DNA of 64,000 bases from Rhodoferax fermentans (GTDB lineage Bacteria > Pseudomonadota > Gammaproteobacteria > Burkholderiales > Burkholderiaceae_C), in contig NZ_MTJN01000002.1 in NCBI RefSeq assembly GCF_002017865.1, positions 3,224,001 through 3,288,000 on the forward strand. The letters run 5' to 3'. Below, in pieces: positions 18,150 to 30,100 of this stretch (position 1 is its first letter; each line of letters begins with the position of its first letter). The notes beneath the pieces are model-generated. The model saw only the letters and a program-made list of their open reading frames with translations, did no database searches and was not told where the DNA came from. A program made the translations under genes and the position numbers.

Positions 18150-18802
18150 CCCCTCTGGCACAAGACATCCTGGCGGCCCTGCCGCAAACCCAATGCACCC
18201 GCTGCGGCTACCCTGACTGCGCCGCCTACGCGCAAGCGGTGGCCAACAACGAGGCCGACGTCAACCAATGCCCCCCGGGTGGCCAGGAGGGCGTGGCGCG
18301 CCTGGCGGCCCTGACCGGTCAGACGGCCAAGCCACTGAACCCGGTACATGGTGTGGAAGGCCCGCGCAGCACGGTGTTCATTGATGAGGACTGGTGTATT
18401 GGCTGCACCCTGTGTATCAAGGCCTGCCCGGTGGACGCGATTGTGGGCGCCAACAAACTGATGCACACGGTGATCGAGGCCCACTGCACAGGCTGTGAGC
18501 TGTGCTTACCGGTGTGTCCGGTGGACTGCATCCGGGTCGAGAACACCAGCGGCACAGCCACCGGCTGGGCCGCCTGGTCACAGGCGGATGCCGACAAGGC
18601 CCGAGACCGCTACGCCTTTCATAGCTATAGGCTCAAGCAGGACGAGGGCCTCACTGAGAAAGAGCTTGAAATCGCGCATCAAGAGAACCGGACGCATCCG
18701 GCACCCGCCAGCGAACCCGTGGTACTCGACAAAAAACGCGCCGTGATCGAAGCGGCGCTGGCCCGCGCCCGGGCTAAACGCGAAGCCAGCCCGGCGCCTT
18801 GA
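18146..18802 (+). CDS. rnfB: RnfB-like electron transport ferredoxin
   Basis: 218 residues. The N-terminal Fe-S domain has CTRCGYPDC and a later Cys in NQCPPGG (4Fe-4S, RnfB/ArsA-like). Two bacterial ferredoxin motifs follow: [12 protein letters not shown] and [12 protein letters not shown]. It lacks the N-terminal membrane anchor of full RnfB, as do the stand-alone RnfB-like proteins of betaproteobacteria, and no rnfACDGE genes are nearby. The C terminus is basic and Ala-rich. Its ATG overlaps the phaZ stop by 4 bp, implying translational coupling with the depolymerase. Confidence 0.88.
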   Translation: MTPLAQDILAALPQTQCTRCGYPDCAAYAQAVANNEADVNQCPPGGQEGVARLAALTGQTAKPLNPVHGVEGPRSTVFIDEDWCIGCTLCIKACPVDAIVGANKLMHTVIEAHCTGCELCLPVCPVDCIRVENTSGTATGWAAWSQADADKARDRYAFHSYRLKQDEGLTEKELEIAHQENRTHPAPASEPVVLDKKRAVIEAALARARAKREASPAP

Positions 18803-18812
18803 CGCTTACGGC

Positions 18813-19295
18813 TTAAGCCGCCAGCTTGGCGAATGCCTCAATCACTTCGGTAGGCGCCTGCACCATTTCGATCAGCACACCTTCACCCGAGATCGGAAAC
18901 TCGTCGTTGCCCTTGGGGTGCAGGAAGCAGATGTCAAAACCGGCCGCACCCTTGCGGATGCCACCTGGGGCAAAACGCACACCTTGGGCGGTGAGCCATT
19001 CCACGGCTTTGGGCAGATCGTCGATCCAGATGCCGACATGGTTGAGCGGTGTGGCGTGTACGGCGGGCTTTTTCTCAATGTCGACGGGTTGCATCAGATC
19101 CACCTCGACCTTGAACGGGCCTTTGCCCATGGCGCAGATGTCTTCGTCAACGTTTTCGCGCTCACTCTTGAATGTACCGGTCAATTCCAGCCCCAACATG
19201 TCGACCCACAGTTTTTGCAGGCGGGTTTTGTCTGTGGCGCCAATGGCGATTTGCTGGATGCCCAGCACCTTGAATGGACGAACGACTTCAGTCAT
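18813..19295 (-). CDS. VOC-family protein, probable methylmalonyl-CoA epimerase
   Basis: A glyoxalase/VOC fold of 160 residues with two beta-alpha-beta-beta-beta modules. Candidate metal ligands are the His in [11 protein letters not shown] and the Glu in VLIEMVQA, plus Glu/Gln in KVEVDLMQ. The first ligand, His in most epimerases (DHVGIAV), is Gln here (IQQIAIGA). It is the distal gene of the mcm-meaB-pccB-pccA cluster, exactly the place for the epimerase that links (S)- and (R)-methylmalonyl-CoA. The assignment rests on context plus fold; another glyoxalase-like role is possible. Confidence 0.68.
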   Translation of the reverse strand: MTEVVRPFKVLGIQQIAIGATDKTRLQKLWVDMLGLELTGTFKSERENVDEDICAMGKGPFKVEVDLMQPVDIEKKPAVHATPLNHVGIWIDDLPKAVEWLTAQGVRFAPGGIRKGAAGFDICFLHPKGNDEFPISGEGVLIEMVQAPTEVIEAFAKLAA

Positions 19296-19311
19296 GTGAT
19301 TACCTTCTCAA

Positions 19312-19373
19312 AAAAACTATCAAAAACAGAGCTACCTGCCCTTTTTATATAAGGGCCGGAGCCCTATTTTTTA
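19312..19373. repeat. AGCTAT-type palindromic repeat touching the pccA stop
   Basis: ACTATCAAAAACAGAGCTAC, CTGCCCTTTTTATATAAGGGC, then CGGAGCCCTATTTTTTA. The GCCCTT/AAGGGC stem and the T-rich right flank are typical, with a longer left flank. The final TTA is the complement of the pccA stop codon, so the element abuts that gene and separates it from the VOC gene. Confidence 0.75.
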
Positions 19374-21419
19374 TGCAAACTCCACAATCGGCTGGTCCAC
19401 CGCGAGGCTGTCACCTTTGAGAGCCAGCACCTTGCCGACCACACCGTCGGCGGTGGCAAACAAGACGTTTTCCATCTTCATGGCCTCGATCACCGCCACG
19501 CGCTCACCCGCCACCACCTTCTGGCCGGGCTGCACCGCCACATCCACCAACAGGCCAGGCATGGGCGACAACACATAACGGCTCATGTCTGGCGGCGCCT
19601 TGTAGGGCATCAGCGCGTGCAACTGGGCGGCATACGGCAGCAACACCATCATGTCGACCTGGGTGCCATTGTGGATGACCCGGATGGCCAGCGGCTTTTT
19701 GGCGGTGCCGCGCTCAACCTGGGCAACAAAGGGCTTGTCATTGCAGGTGCCCACCATGCGAACATGGCCAAACTTGGTCTCGCTGTGAATGCGGTAACTG
19801 TTATTGCCCACCTGGATCGTGCCGGTGCGGGTGCGGTCGTTGAACTCAGGGATATGCGCCTTGTAGGACTGGCCGTTGCCGTTTTCACCCAAGGTGACCG
19901 CCACAAAATCTGCGCCGGTGCGCAACTCGTGGCCTTCCATCTGCCCGGTGATCGAAGCCGCGCGGTTGAGGTAACGGCGGTTCACAAACACCGCCAGCGC
20001 CACCAGAAACTCGACGTTGCTGTGTGGCACATCTTCGGCGCGGAAGCCTTTGCCGTAGTTTTCGGCAATGAACCCGGTGTTGAAGTCGCCCGCTACAAAT
20101 TTCGGATGCGCCAGCAACGCGGCCTGGAACGGGATATTGCTGGACACCCCACGGATCACAAAACCATTGAGTGCCTCGCGCATCTTGGCAATGGCTTCCA
20201 GGCGGTCCTTGCCGTGCACAATCAGTTTGGCGATCATCGAGTCGTAAAACATCGGGATCTCGCCACCCTCTTGCACACCGGTGTCGACGCGCACACCCTG
20301 CCATTTCGTCACGTCAGAGGCAAACATGCTCTCTTGTGGCGGCTGGAACTTGACCAGGCGACCGGTGCTGGGCAGGAAGCCGCGGAACGGGTCTTCGGCA
20401 TTGATGCGGCACTCCATGGCCCAGCCGTCACGTTTGACCTCGGCCTGGGTCAGGGGCAAGGCCTCACCAGCGGCGACACGGATCATCAGCTCGACCAGGT
20501 CCAGCCCGGTGATGCACTCGGTGACCGGGTGCTCCACCTGCAGCCGGGTGTTCATCTCGAGGAAATAAAAACTCTGGTCCTTGCCGACCACAAACTCGAC
20601 CGTGCCGGCGCTCTGGTACTTGACCGCCTTGGCCAGCGCCACTGCCTGCTCACCCATGGCTTGGCGGGTGGCATCAGAGATGAAGGGGCTGGGCGCTTCT
20701 TCGATGACCTTCTGGTGGCGACGTTGGATAGAACATTCACGCTCATTGAGGTAGACCACATTGCCCTGGCTGTCACCAATCAGCTGGATTTCGATGTGGC
20801 GCGGCTCTTCAACAAACTTCTCGATGAAAACGCGGTCGTCACCAAAGCTGTTGCGGGCTTCGTTTTTGCAACTGGTGAAACCCTCGAACGCTTCCTTGTC
20901 GTTGAACGCCACACGCAGGCCCTTGCCACCACCACCGGCGCTGGCCTTGATCATCACCGGGTAGCCGATGCCCTTGGCGATCTCGACCGCCTGCTCAGGT
21001 GTGTCGATGGCGTCGTTGACACCCGGAATGCAATTGACACCGGCCAGATCGGCCAGCTTCTTCGACTCGATCTTGTCGCCCATGGCTGCAATCGAATAGT
21101 GCTTGGGGCCGATGAAGACAATGCCTTCTTCTTCAACCCGCTTGGCGAATTCGGCGTTTTCACTCAGGAAACCGTAGCCCGGGTGAATGGCCTGGGCGCC
21201 GGTCTGTTTGCAGGCCGCAATGATCTTGTCGGCCAGCAGGTAACTCTCGCGGCTGGGCGCCGGGCCAATCAGCACCGACTCGTCGGCCAGCGCCACATGG
21301 CGGGCGTCGCGGTCAGCTTCAGAAAACACAGCCACGGTTTTAATGCCCATCTTGCGGGCAGTGAGGATGACGCGGCAAGCGATCTCGCCACGGTTGGCGA
21401 TCAGGATTTTTGTAAACAT
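19371..21419 (-). CDS. pccA: Propionyl/acetyl-CoA carboxylase biotin-containing alpha subunit
   Basis: Carboxylates its own biotin with ATP and bicarbonate; with PccB it makes methylmalonyl-CoA from propionyl-CoA. Biotin carboxylase domain from residue 1 (MFTKILIANRGEIACRV, HPGYGFLSENAEFA, KASAGGGGKGLRV, EMNTRLQVEHPVTE), a BT/linker region, and a C-terminal biotinyl domain with EAMKMENV. 682 residues. The ATG at 21419 follows GGAG at good distance; the 17-residue upstream extension is not homologous. The substrate is assigned from the pairing with pccB and mcm. Confidence 0.94.
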   Translation of the reverse strand: MFTKILIANRGEIACRVILTARKMGIKTVAVFSEADRDARHVALADESVLIGPAPSRESYLLADKIIAACKQTGAQAIHPGYGFLSENAEFAKRVEEEGIVFIGPKHYSIAAMGDKIESKKLADLAGVNCIPGVNDAIDTPEQAVEIAKGIGYPVMIKASAGGGGKGLRVAFNDKEAFEGFTSCKNEARNSFGDDRVFIEKFVEEPRHIEIQLIGDSQGNVVYLNERECSIQRRHQKVIEEAPSPFISDATRQAMGEQAVALAKAVKYQSAGTVEFVVGKDQSFYFLEMNTRLQVEHPVTECITGLDLVELMIRVAAGEALPLTQAEVKRDGWAMECRINAEDPFRGFLPSTGRLVKFQPPQESMFASDVTKWQGVRVDTGVQEGGEIPMFYDSMIAKLIVHGKDRLEAIAKMREALNGFVIRGVSSNIPFQAALLAHPKFVAGDFNTGFIAENYGKGFRAEDVPHSNVEFLVALAVFVNRRYLNRAASITGQMEGHELRTGADFVAVTLGENGNGQSYKAHIPEFNDRTRTGTIQVGNNSYRIHSETKFGHVRMVGTCNDKPFVAQVERGTAKKPLAIRVIHNGTQVDMMVLLPYAAQLHALMPYKAPPDMSRYVLSPMPGLLVDVAVQPGQKVVAGERVAVIEAMKMENVLFATADGVVGKVLALKGDSLAVDQPIVEFA

Positions 21420-21439
21420 GTTCTTGTGCTCCTCAGGCC

Positions 21440-22972
<1,533 letters not shown>

Positions 22973-23007
22973 GGTGTGGTATCTCTGAGGTCAGTAACAT
23001 TGACAGG

Positions 23008-23038
23008 AAGCAAACAATTTGATAGCAACCAGCCCTTA
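23008..23038. repeat. Half copy of the AGCTAT-type repeat at the meaB 3' end
   Basis: GCAAACAATTTGATAGCAACCAGCCCTTA matches the left half of the family (TTGATAGCnnnnnGCCCTTA). The right half is replaced by the end of meaB, whose stop TAA is read from the last TTA. Either the right half was lost, or the gene end arose from it. Confidence 0.55.
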
Positions 23039-24028
23039 TTTTGTCTGGGCTGCGAGCATATTCCGCGCTGCAGTCGAAGCAGCCATCCGGCCCTCTAGCA
23101 CCTCGTGGGTCAGCTTGGGCAACAGAGTTTGTACATCCGGATGCTGTCGGAAAGCTTGCTTGAGCCCCGCATCGATACGTTCCCACATCCAGGCCAGCGC
23201 CTGGTTCTGGCGGCGGGTGACCTGTTTGCCGCTGCTGACTTGCAATTTTTTGAACTCCAGCACCTTGGCCCAGAACGCGTCCACACCCAGACCTTGCAGA
23301 GCGCTGAGCTGGATCACCTGCGGGTGCCAGACCAATTCGTTGTGGTGGGCGTTGTCCGGGTTGCCATGCAGGCCCAGCAAACGCAGGCTGGAGGTGATCT
23401 GCGCCTGCGCCCGGGTGGCAGCAATGGCATCCAGATCGGCCTTGTTGATGACCACCAGGTCGGCGATTTCCATCACGCCTTTTTTGATCGCCTGCAAATC
23501 GTCGCCCGCATTGGGCAACTGCATCAGCACAAACATGTCGGTCATGTTGGCCACCGTGGTCTCGCTTTGACCGACACCCACGGTTTCCACAATCACCACG
23601 TCGTAACCCGCTGCCTCACACACCAGCATGGCCTCGCGGGTTTTCTCGGCCACACCACCGAGCGTGCCACTGCTAGGGCTGGGGCGGATGTAAGCGCGCT
23701 CATGGACCGACAAATGTTCCATGCGCGTCTTGTCACCCAGGATGGAGCCACCCGAGACACTGCTGCTGGGGTCGACCGCCAGTACCGCCACCCGGTGCCC
23801 CTGGCCAATCAGGTGCAGGCCCAGCGCCTCAATAAACGTGGATTTGCCGACACCCGGCACGCCGCTGATGCCGAGCCGAAAGGCCCGCCCGGTGTGTGGT
23901 AGCAGCGCCGTCAGCAGCTCATCGGCCTGCTGACGATGGTCGGCCCGGGTGGATTCGAGCAGGGTGATGGCCTTGGCCATGGCACGGCGCTGAACCGGGG
24001 CAGAACCATGAAGAATCGCTTCAAACAT
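23036..24028 (-). CDS. meaB: Methylmalonyl-CoA mutase-associated GTPase MeaB
   Basis: G3E-family GTPase that protects and reactivates the B12-dependent mutase. Walker A GVPGVGKS at residues 56-63, AVDPSSSVSGGSILGDKTRM, VIVETVGVGQSE and VVINKADLDA (NKAD base-recognition). A C-terminal dimerisation region follows. I chose ATG 24028; an upstream TTG would add 11 residues unlike the family. 17 bp after the GNAT gene, 63 bp before pccB. Confidence 0.94.
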   Translation of the reverse strand: MFEAILHGSAPVQRRAMAKAITLLESTRADHRQQADELLTALLPHTGRAFRLGISGVPGVGKSTFIEALGLHLIGQGHRVAVLAVDPSSSVSGGSILGDKTRMEHLSVHERAYIRPSPSSGTLGGVAEKTREAMLVCEAAGYDVVIVETVGVGQSETTVANMTDMFVLMQLPNAGDDLQAIKKGVMEIADLVVINKADLDAIAATRAQAQITSSLRLLGLHGNPDNAHHNELVWHPQVIQLSALQGLGVDAFWAKVLEFKKLQVSSGKQVTRRQNQALAWMWERIDAGLKQAFRQHPDVQTLLPKLTHEVLEGRMAASTAARNMLAAQTK

Positions 24029-24045
24029 ACTCAAACTGACACTCC

Positions 24046-24492
24046 CTAAGACTGGGACCAACGGTAATCCAGGTCAAAGTCAGACTCCCCCACCTGGACG
24101 AAGCCTTGGCGCAGGTAAAAACGGTTGGCATCACTGTGTTTCAGGGCCGACAAGCGGATGTCACAAGCCTGCGCCACAGCCTGGGCTTTGGCCCAAGCCA
24201 TCACCCAAGCACCCACACCCTGCCCCTGCCAGGCGGGGCGAAGGTACAAATGGTCCAGGTGCAAGGCGGGTGGCCCGGCGGCAGGGTCCGGGCGCAAGGT
24301 GACAAAACCGATACGCTCACCATCGCACATGATGTGTTGCATGAACTCGGGTTTGAACCCGGCCATCAGACGTTCGCGTGCCCGAGCTGGGTCGAAGCGC
24401 CCGAGACGCTCCAGGCTGTCGCGCAAAGCCTCCACGCGAATCGCCAGCATGGCCTCGAAGTCTCCCCAGACAACGGGAGCAAACGACAGCAC
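24046..24492 (-). CDS. GNAT-family N-acetyltransferase in the methylmalonyl operon
   Basis: 148 residues, GTG start, 8 bp after the mcm stop. GNAT fold: HLDHLYLRPAWQGQGVGAWV gives the acetyl-CoA pyrophosphate loop (QGQGVG), and DANRFYLRQGFVQVGESD is the last motif (YxxxGF). The substrate is unknown. Its tight position between mcm and meaB means it is co-transcribed with propionate metabolism, so it may acetylate a pathway protein or detoxify an acyl compound (inference). Confidence 0.85.
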   Translation of the reverse strand: MLSFAPVVWGDFEAMLAIRVEALRDSLERLGRFDPARARERLMAGFKPEFMQHIMCDGERIGFVTLRPDPAAGPPALHLDHLYLRPAWQGQGVGAWVMAWAKAQAVAQACDIRLSALKHSDANRFYLRQGFVQVGESDFDLDYRWSQS

Positions 24493-24500
24493 GGCAATAC

Positions 24501-26660
<2,160 letters not shown>

Positions 26661-26801
26661 GAGTCATGGCTCCAGTCGGCGATTCAAACAGTACACCTGC
26701 ACTGCCCAACGTACAGTGACGAGGTTTGCTAAAAAGCCCCTTGAGTTTACGTTATTTATAATTATTGATACAAAAAAATCCACCCAGCTTACAATTTCCA
26801 C

Positions 26802-27449
26802 ATGACTGCAAACGCTTTGGCCCCCCGTGCACTCTACGAAGAGGTAGCGGAACTCCTGCGCCAGCGTATTTTTGAACACGATCTCAAACCTGGCAGCTGG
26901 ATCGACGAATTGAAGATCGCTGAAGCCTATGGCATCAGCCGCACGCCTTTGCGCGAGGCACTCAAGGTGCTGGCTGCCGAAGGTCTGGTGACTATGAAGG
27001 TACGCCGTGGCGCCTATGTGACAGAAGTCTCAGAGAATGATCTGGAAGATGTTTACCACTTGCTGGGTCTGCTGGAATCAGACGCAGCAGCGGCCGTGGC
27101 CAGCAAAGCCAGCGATGAACAAATGCAAAGGTTGCAGACGCTTCACGAAACGCTGGAACAATCGGTGCAACCTGAACACGTCAACCGCGAGCAGTTCTTT
27201 GTGATCAATGAACAGTTCCATATGCTGATGCTGGAAATTGCCAACAACCGCTGGCGCAACCAGGTGGTGTCCGACTTGCGCAAGGTGATGAAGTTACACC
27301 GCCACGACTCCCTGTTGAAGTCCGGCCGGGTGGAGGCCTCGTTGCAAGAGCACCGTGGCCTGATGGCCGCCTTGCTGGCACGTGATCCCGCTTTGAGCCA
27401 GCAGCGTATGCTGGATCACTTCAAAAACGGCCTGAAAGCCGCTAGCTGA
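26802..27449 (+). CDS. GntR/FCD-family transcriptional regulator
   Basis: N-terminal winged helix ([53 protein letters not shown]) and a C-terminal all-helical FCD ligand domain ([32 protein letters not shown]) with likely metal-binding Asp/His residues. 215 residues. Divergent from mcm across 141 bp that includes an AT-rich block (TTATTTATAATTATTGATAC) and short inverted repeats such as CACTG/CAGTG; a GntR operator there is likely but I cannot define it. Probably controls the methylmalonyl-CoA genes by sensing a pathway acid (inference). Confidence 0.86.
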   Translation: MTANALAPRALYEEVAELLRQRIFEHDLKPGSWIDELKIAEAYGISRTPLREALKVLAAEGLVTMKVRRGAYVTEVSENDLEDVYHLLGLLESDAAAAVASKASDEQMQRLQTLHETLEQSVQPEHVNREQFFVINEQFHMLMLEIANNRWRNQVVSDLRKVMKLHRHDSLLKSGRVEASLQEHRGLMAALLARDPALSQQRMLDHFKNGLKAAS

Positions 27450-27483
27450 TACTGTGGGATGTTGGGGGCAACTGCGTTGATGG

Positions 27484-27557
27484 CCTGCCCGGAGGGGATC
27501 GAACCCCCGACCCACAGCTTAGAAGGCTGTTGCTCTATCCAACTGAGCTACGGGCAG
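27484..27557 (-). tRNA. tRNA-Arg (anticodon TCT)
   Basis: On the minus strand a full cloverleaf can be drawn. The acceptor CTGCCCG pairs with CGGGCAG, the D arm begins TAGCTCAGTTGGATAGAGC, the anticodon loop TTCTAAG reads TCT (decodes AGA), and the T loop is TTCGATC. The 3' CCA is not encoded. 20 bp from tRNA-Pro on the same strand. Confidence 0.95.
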
Positions 27558-27577
27558 AGATCACGAGAGATGAATGG

Positions 27578-27651
<74 letters not shown>

Positions 27652-27778
27652 ACCTCGCCATTGTAATGGCTCGAGAGCGGCTTTTTGCCCAAAACCCGGT
27701 CAGTTACCTCCTTGACCCAGACTTTTTTGTCGATGAACTGATGTGTTTGACACCCAGGGCATCCCAATCCGACACCGC

Positions 27779-28543
27779 ATGAGTGAAAACGCACTGAGCT
27801 TGGCATGGCTGGAACCGGGTGACGCCTTCCCGCCCGTCCACCACGCCTGGGGGCATAACTCGGACGCTCCCGGCTTGTTGTGTGCCGGTGGTGATTTGTC
27901 CGTGGACAGCTTGGTACGTGCTTATCGGACTGGCATTTTTCCGTGGTTCAGCCCGGGGCAACCCATTTTGTGGTGGAGCCCTGACCCCAGAATGGTGCTC
28001 AAGCCCGCCGCATTTCGTCTACACACATCTCTGAAAAAACAGCTCAAGAAATTTGCCAATTCACCCCATTGCGAGATCCGGGTGGATAGCGCCTTTGAAA
28101 CCGTCATCCAAGCATGTGCAGACAGCGGGCGTGGTGGGCAATCTGGGACCTGGATCGTGCCAACCATGGTGCAAGCCTATGTGGCACTACATCGGGCGGG
28201 TCTGGCACACAGCGTGGAAACCTGGGTACACGGCGAACTGGTTGGAGGTTTGTACTTTGTGGCGATCGGGCGTGCCGTGTTTGGCGAGTCCATGTTTCAC
28301 CGGGTGACCGATGCCTCCAAAATTGCCCTGGCTGCGCTGGTCGCGCTGTGTCGCCATGGCGGTGTGCATCAGATAGATTGCCAACAAAATACGCAGCACC
28401 TGGCCTCCTTCGGCGCGGCGGAAACACCCCGGGCGACTTTTGTGCAGGCTGTCACTGAGACCTTGCAGCAACCTGCGCCCGATTGGCGGTTCTCGCCCCT
28501 ATACTGGAATTGTCTTCTGACCCCTGCGGCTGCCAACACGTGA
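27779..28543 (+). CDS. aat: Leucyl/phenylalanyl-tRNA-protein transferase
   Basis: Adds Leu or Phe to proteins with N-terminal Arg/Lys, marking them for ClpS/ClpAP. Family motifs: GLLCAGGDLSVDSLVRAYRTGIFPWF, ILWWSPDPRMVL, TWIVPTMVQAYVALHRAGLAHSVE (split here by context), GGLYFVAIGRAVFGESMFHR and DCQQNTQHLASFGA. I chose ATG 27779 (MSENALSLAWLEPGD) over an upstream ATG at 27743. The stop overlaps the next gene's GTG as GTGA. Confidence 0.94.
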   Translation: MSENALSLAWLEPGDAFPPVHHAWGHNSDAPGLLCAGGDLSVDSLVRAYRTGIFPWFSPGQPILWWSPDPRMVLKPAAFRLHTSLKKQLKKFANSPHCEIRVDSAFETVIQACADSGRGGQSGTWIVPTMVQAYVALHRAGLAHSVETWVHGELVGGLYFVAIGRAVFGESMFHRVTDASKIALAALVALCRHGGVHQIDCQQNTQHLASFGAAETPRATFVQAVTETLQQPAPDWRFSPLYWNCLLTPAAANT

Positions 28544-29286
28544 CCCATTCCCAGCGATTTGTCTCAGACATTCAGTACTACTCGACTGCGGTTTACCCCT
28601 GCAGTTATATGGAAGGCCGTCTGGCCAGATCCCAGGTGGCCGCGCCCAGTGAAGCCATCGACGCTGCAAAATACGATGTGTTGATCCAAGCTGGTTTCCG
28701 GCGCAGTGGCTCTTTTGTGTACCGACCACAGTGTGACAACTGCAAGGCTTGTTTGTCCATCCGCTTGCCTGTTTCAGATTTCAAGCCTAACCGAAGCCAG
28801 AAACGGGCCTGGGCGAAACACCAGACACTGACGTGCACGGTGATGAAACCCACTTTTTTGCCTGACCATTACGCCTTGTACAAGCGTTACCAAAAATCCC
28901 GACATCCGGGGGGTGGCATGGACATTGATGATGAAGCGCAGTACACCGATTTTCTTGTGCGCTCCAATGTCCGGTCCTGGATGGTGGAGTTCCGCGAAAC
29001 CGTTCCAGGGCAGTCTGCGACAGAGCTCAAGATGGTGTCCATCATTGACCAGTTGAAAGACGGGCTGTCGGCGGTCTACACCTTCTACTCGCCCGAGCCG
29101 GGGCAAAACTATGGCACGTTCAATGTGCTTTGGCAGATTCAGCAGGCAAGGTCTTTGGGTTTGAACTACCTCTATCTGGGCTACTGGATCGAAGGCTGCC
29201 AGAAAATGAACTACAAATCCTGTTTCAAACCCTATGAACTGATGCAAAACGGGCTCTGGTTGCCCGCGCATCCTGAAATTTCATAG
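28540..29286 (+). CDS. bpt: Aspartate/glutamate leucyltransferase (Bpt)
   Basis: Bacterial ATE1-like enzyme that leucylates proteins with N-terminal Asp/Glu. It has the ATE N-terminal cysteine cluster (YPCSYMEGR, RPQCDNCKACLSIRLP) and the C-terminal GNAT-like domain (SAVYTFYSPEPGQNYGTF, LNYLYLGYWIEGCQKMNYK). The GTG at 28540 overlaps the aat stop, gives the normal N terminus (THSQRFVSDIQYY) and implies coupling. With aat it makes a complete N-degron (leucine branch) tagging pair. Confidence 0.94.
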   Translation: MTHSQRFVSDIQYYSTAVYPCSYMEGRLARSQVAAPSEAIDAAKYDVLIQAGFRRSGSFVYRPQCDNCKACLSIRLPVSDFKPNRSQKRAWAKHQTLTCTVMKPTFLPDHYALYKRYQKSRHPGGGMDIDDEAQYTDFLVRSNVRSWMVEFRETVPGQSATELKMVSIIDQLKDGLSAVYTFYSPEPGQNYGTFNVLWQIQQARSLGLNYLYLGYWIEGCQKMNYKSCFKPYELMQNGLWLPAHPEIS

Positions 29287-29319
29287 GATAAAATGTTCTG
29301 TTCATTTGTAGGAAGTCTC

Positions 29320-30099
29320 ATGCAAAAAACAGACTCGGGGATACCCTCCGTACCCACCGTGCAAGTCATTGAGAGAATGTTCACATTGATTGACATTCTG
29401 GCGTCCCGGGAAGACGCGATGTCCCTCAAGGAAATCAGCGAAAAAGCTGGTCTACACGCCTCAACGGCGCACCGCATCCTCAATGATCTGGCCACCGGAC
29501 GTTTTGTAGACCGGCCACAAGCGGGCAATTACCGCTTGGGCATGCGTCTGCTGGAACTCGGCAACCTGGTCAAAAATCGGCTCAATGTGCGTGATGCCGC
29601 CCTGGAGCCGATGCGGGAATTGCATCGCGTCACCCAGCAAACGATCAACTTAAGCATGCGACAGGGTGATGAAATTGTGTATGTGGAGCGGGCCTACAGC
29701 GAACGCTCAGGCATGCAGGTGATCCGCGCCATTGGCGGCAGAGCGCCCCTACACCTGACCTCGGTGGGCAAACTTTTTCTGGCGTCGGACGAGCCACAGA
29801 GAATTCGGGCGTATGCCACCCGCACTGGTTTGAGTGGCCACACCAAAAACAGCTTAACCCAACTGCCTGCACTTGAAAAAGAGCTGGCCAAGGTCCGTCG
29901 CGACAACTACGCAACTGACAACGAAGAACTTGAGTTAGGTGTGCGCTGTATGGCTGCCGGGATCTTCGATGACCAGAGAAAATTGCTCGCCGGCCTGTCC
30001 ATTTCGGCACCTGCCGGGAGAATGGACGAAGCGTGGCTACCCAAACTGATGGCCACCGCCGCAGAGATATCCAGAAACCTGGGCTATCACTCGACCTGA
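29320..30099 (+). CDS. IclR-family transcriptional regulator
   Basis: N-terminal winged helix (QVIERMFTLIDILASRED, LKEISEKAGLHASTAHRILNDLATGRFV) and C-terminal IclR effector domain (GDEIVYVERAYSERSG, RAPLHLTSVGKLFLAS, YATDNEELELGVRCMAAGIFD). ATG 29320 follows AGGAAG; a start 27 bp upstream is less likely. About 34 bp after bpt. It converges with the peptidase gene at 30101 with one base between the stops. Ligand and targets unknown. Confidence 0.88.
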   Translation: MQKTDSGIPSVPTVQVIERMFTLIDILASREDAMSLKEISEKAGLHASTAHRILNDLATGRFVDRPQAGNYRLGMRLLELGNLVKNRLNVRDAALEPMRELHRVTQQTINLSMRQGDEIVYVERAYSERSGMQVIRAIGGRAPLHLTSVGKLFLASDEPQRIRAYATRTGLSGHTKNSLTQLPALEKELAKVRRDNYATDNEELELGVRCMAAGIFDDQRKLLAGLSISAPAGRMDEAWLPKLMATAAEISRNLGYHST

Positions 30100-30100
30100 G

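Noticed and set aside
18620..18660. CATAGCTATAGGCTCAAG in rnfB as another repeat copy
   Set aside because: Only the AGCTAT flank is present; there is no GCCCTT/AAGGGC stem or AGAGGC flank.
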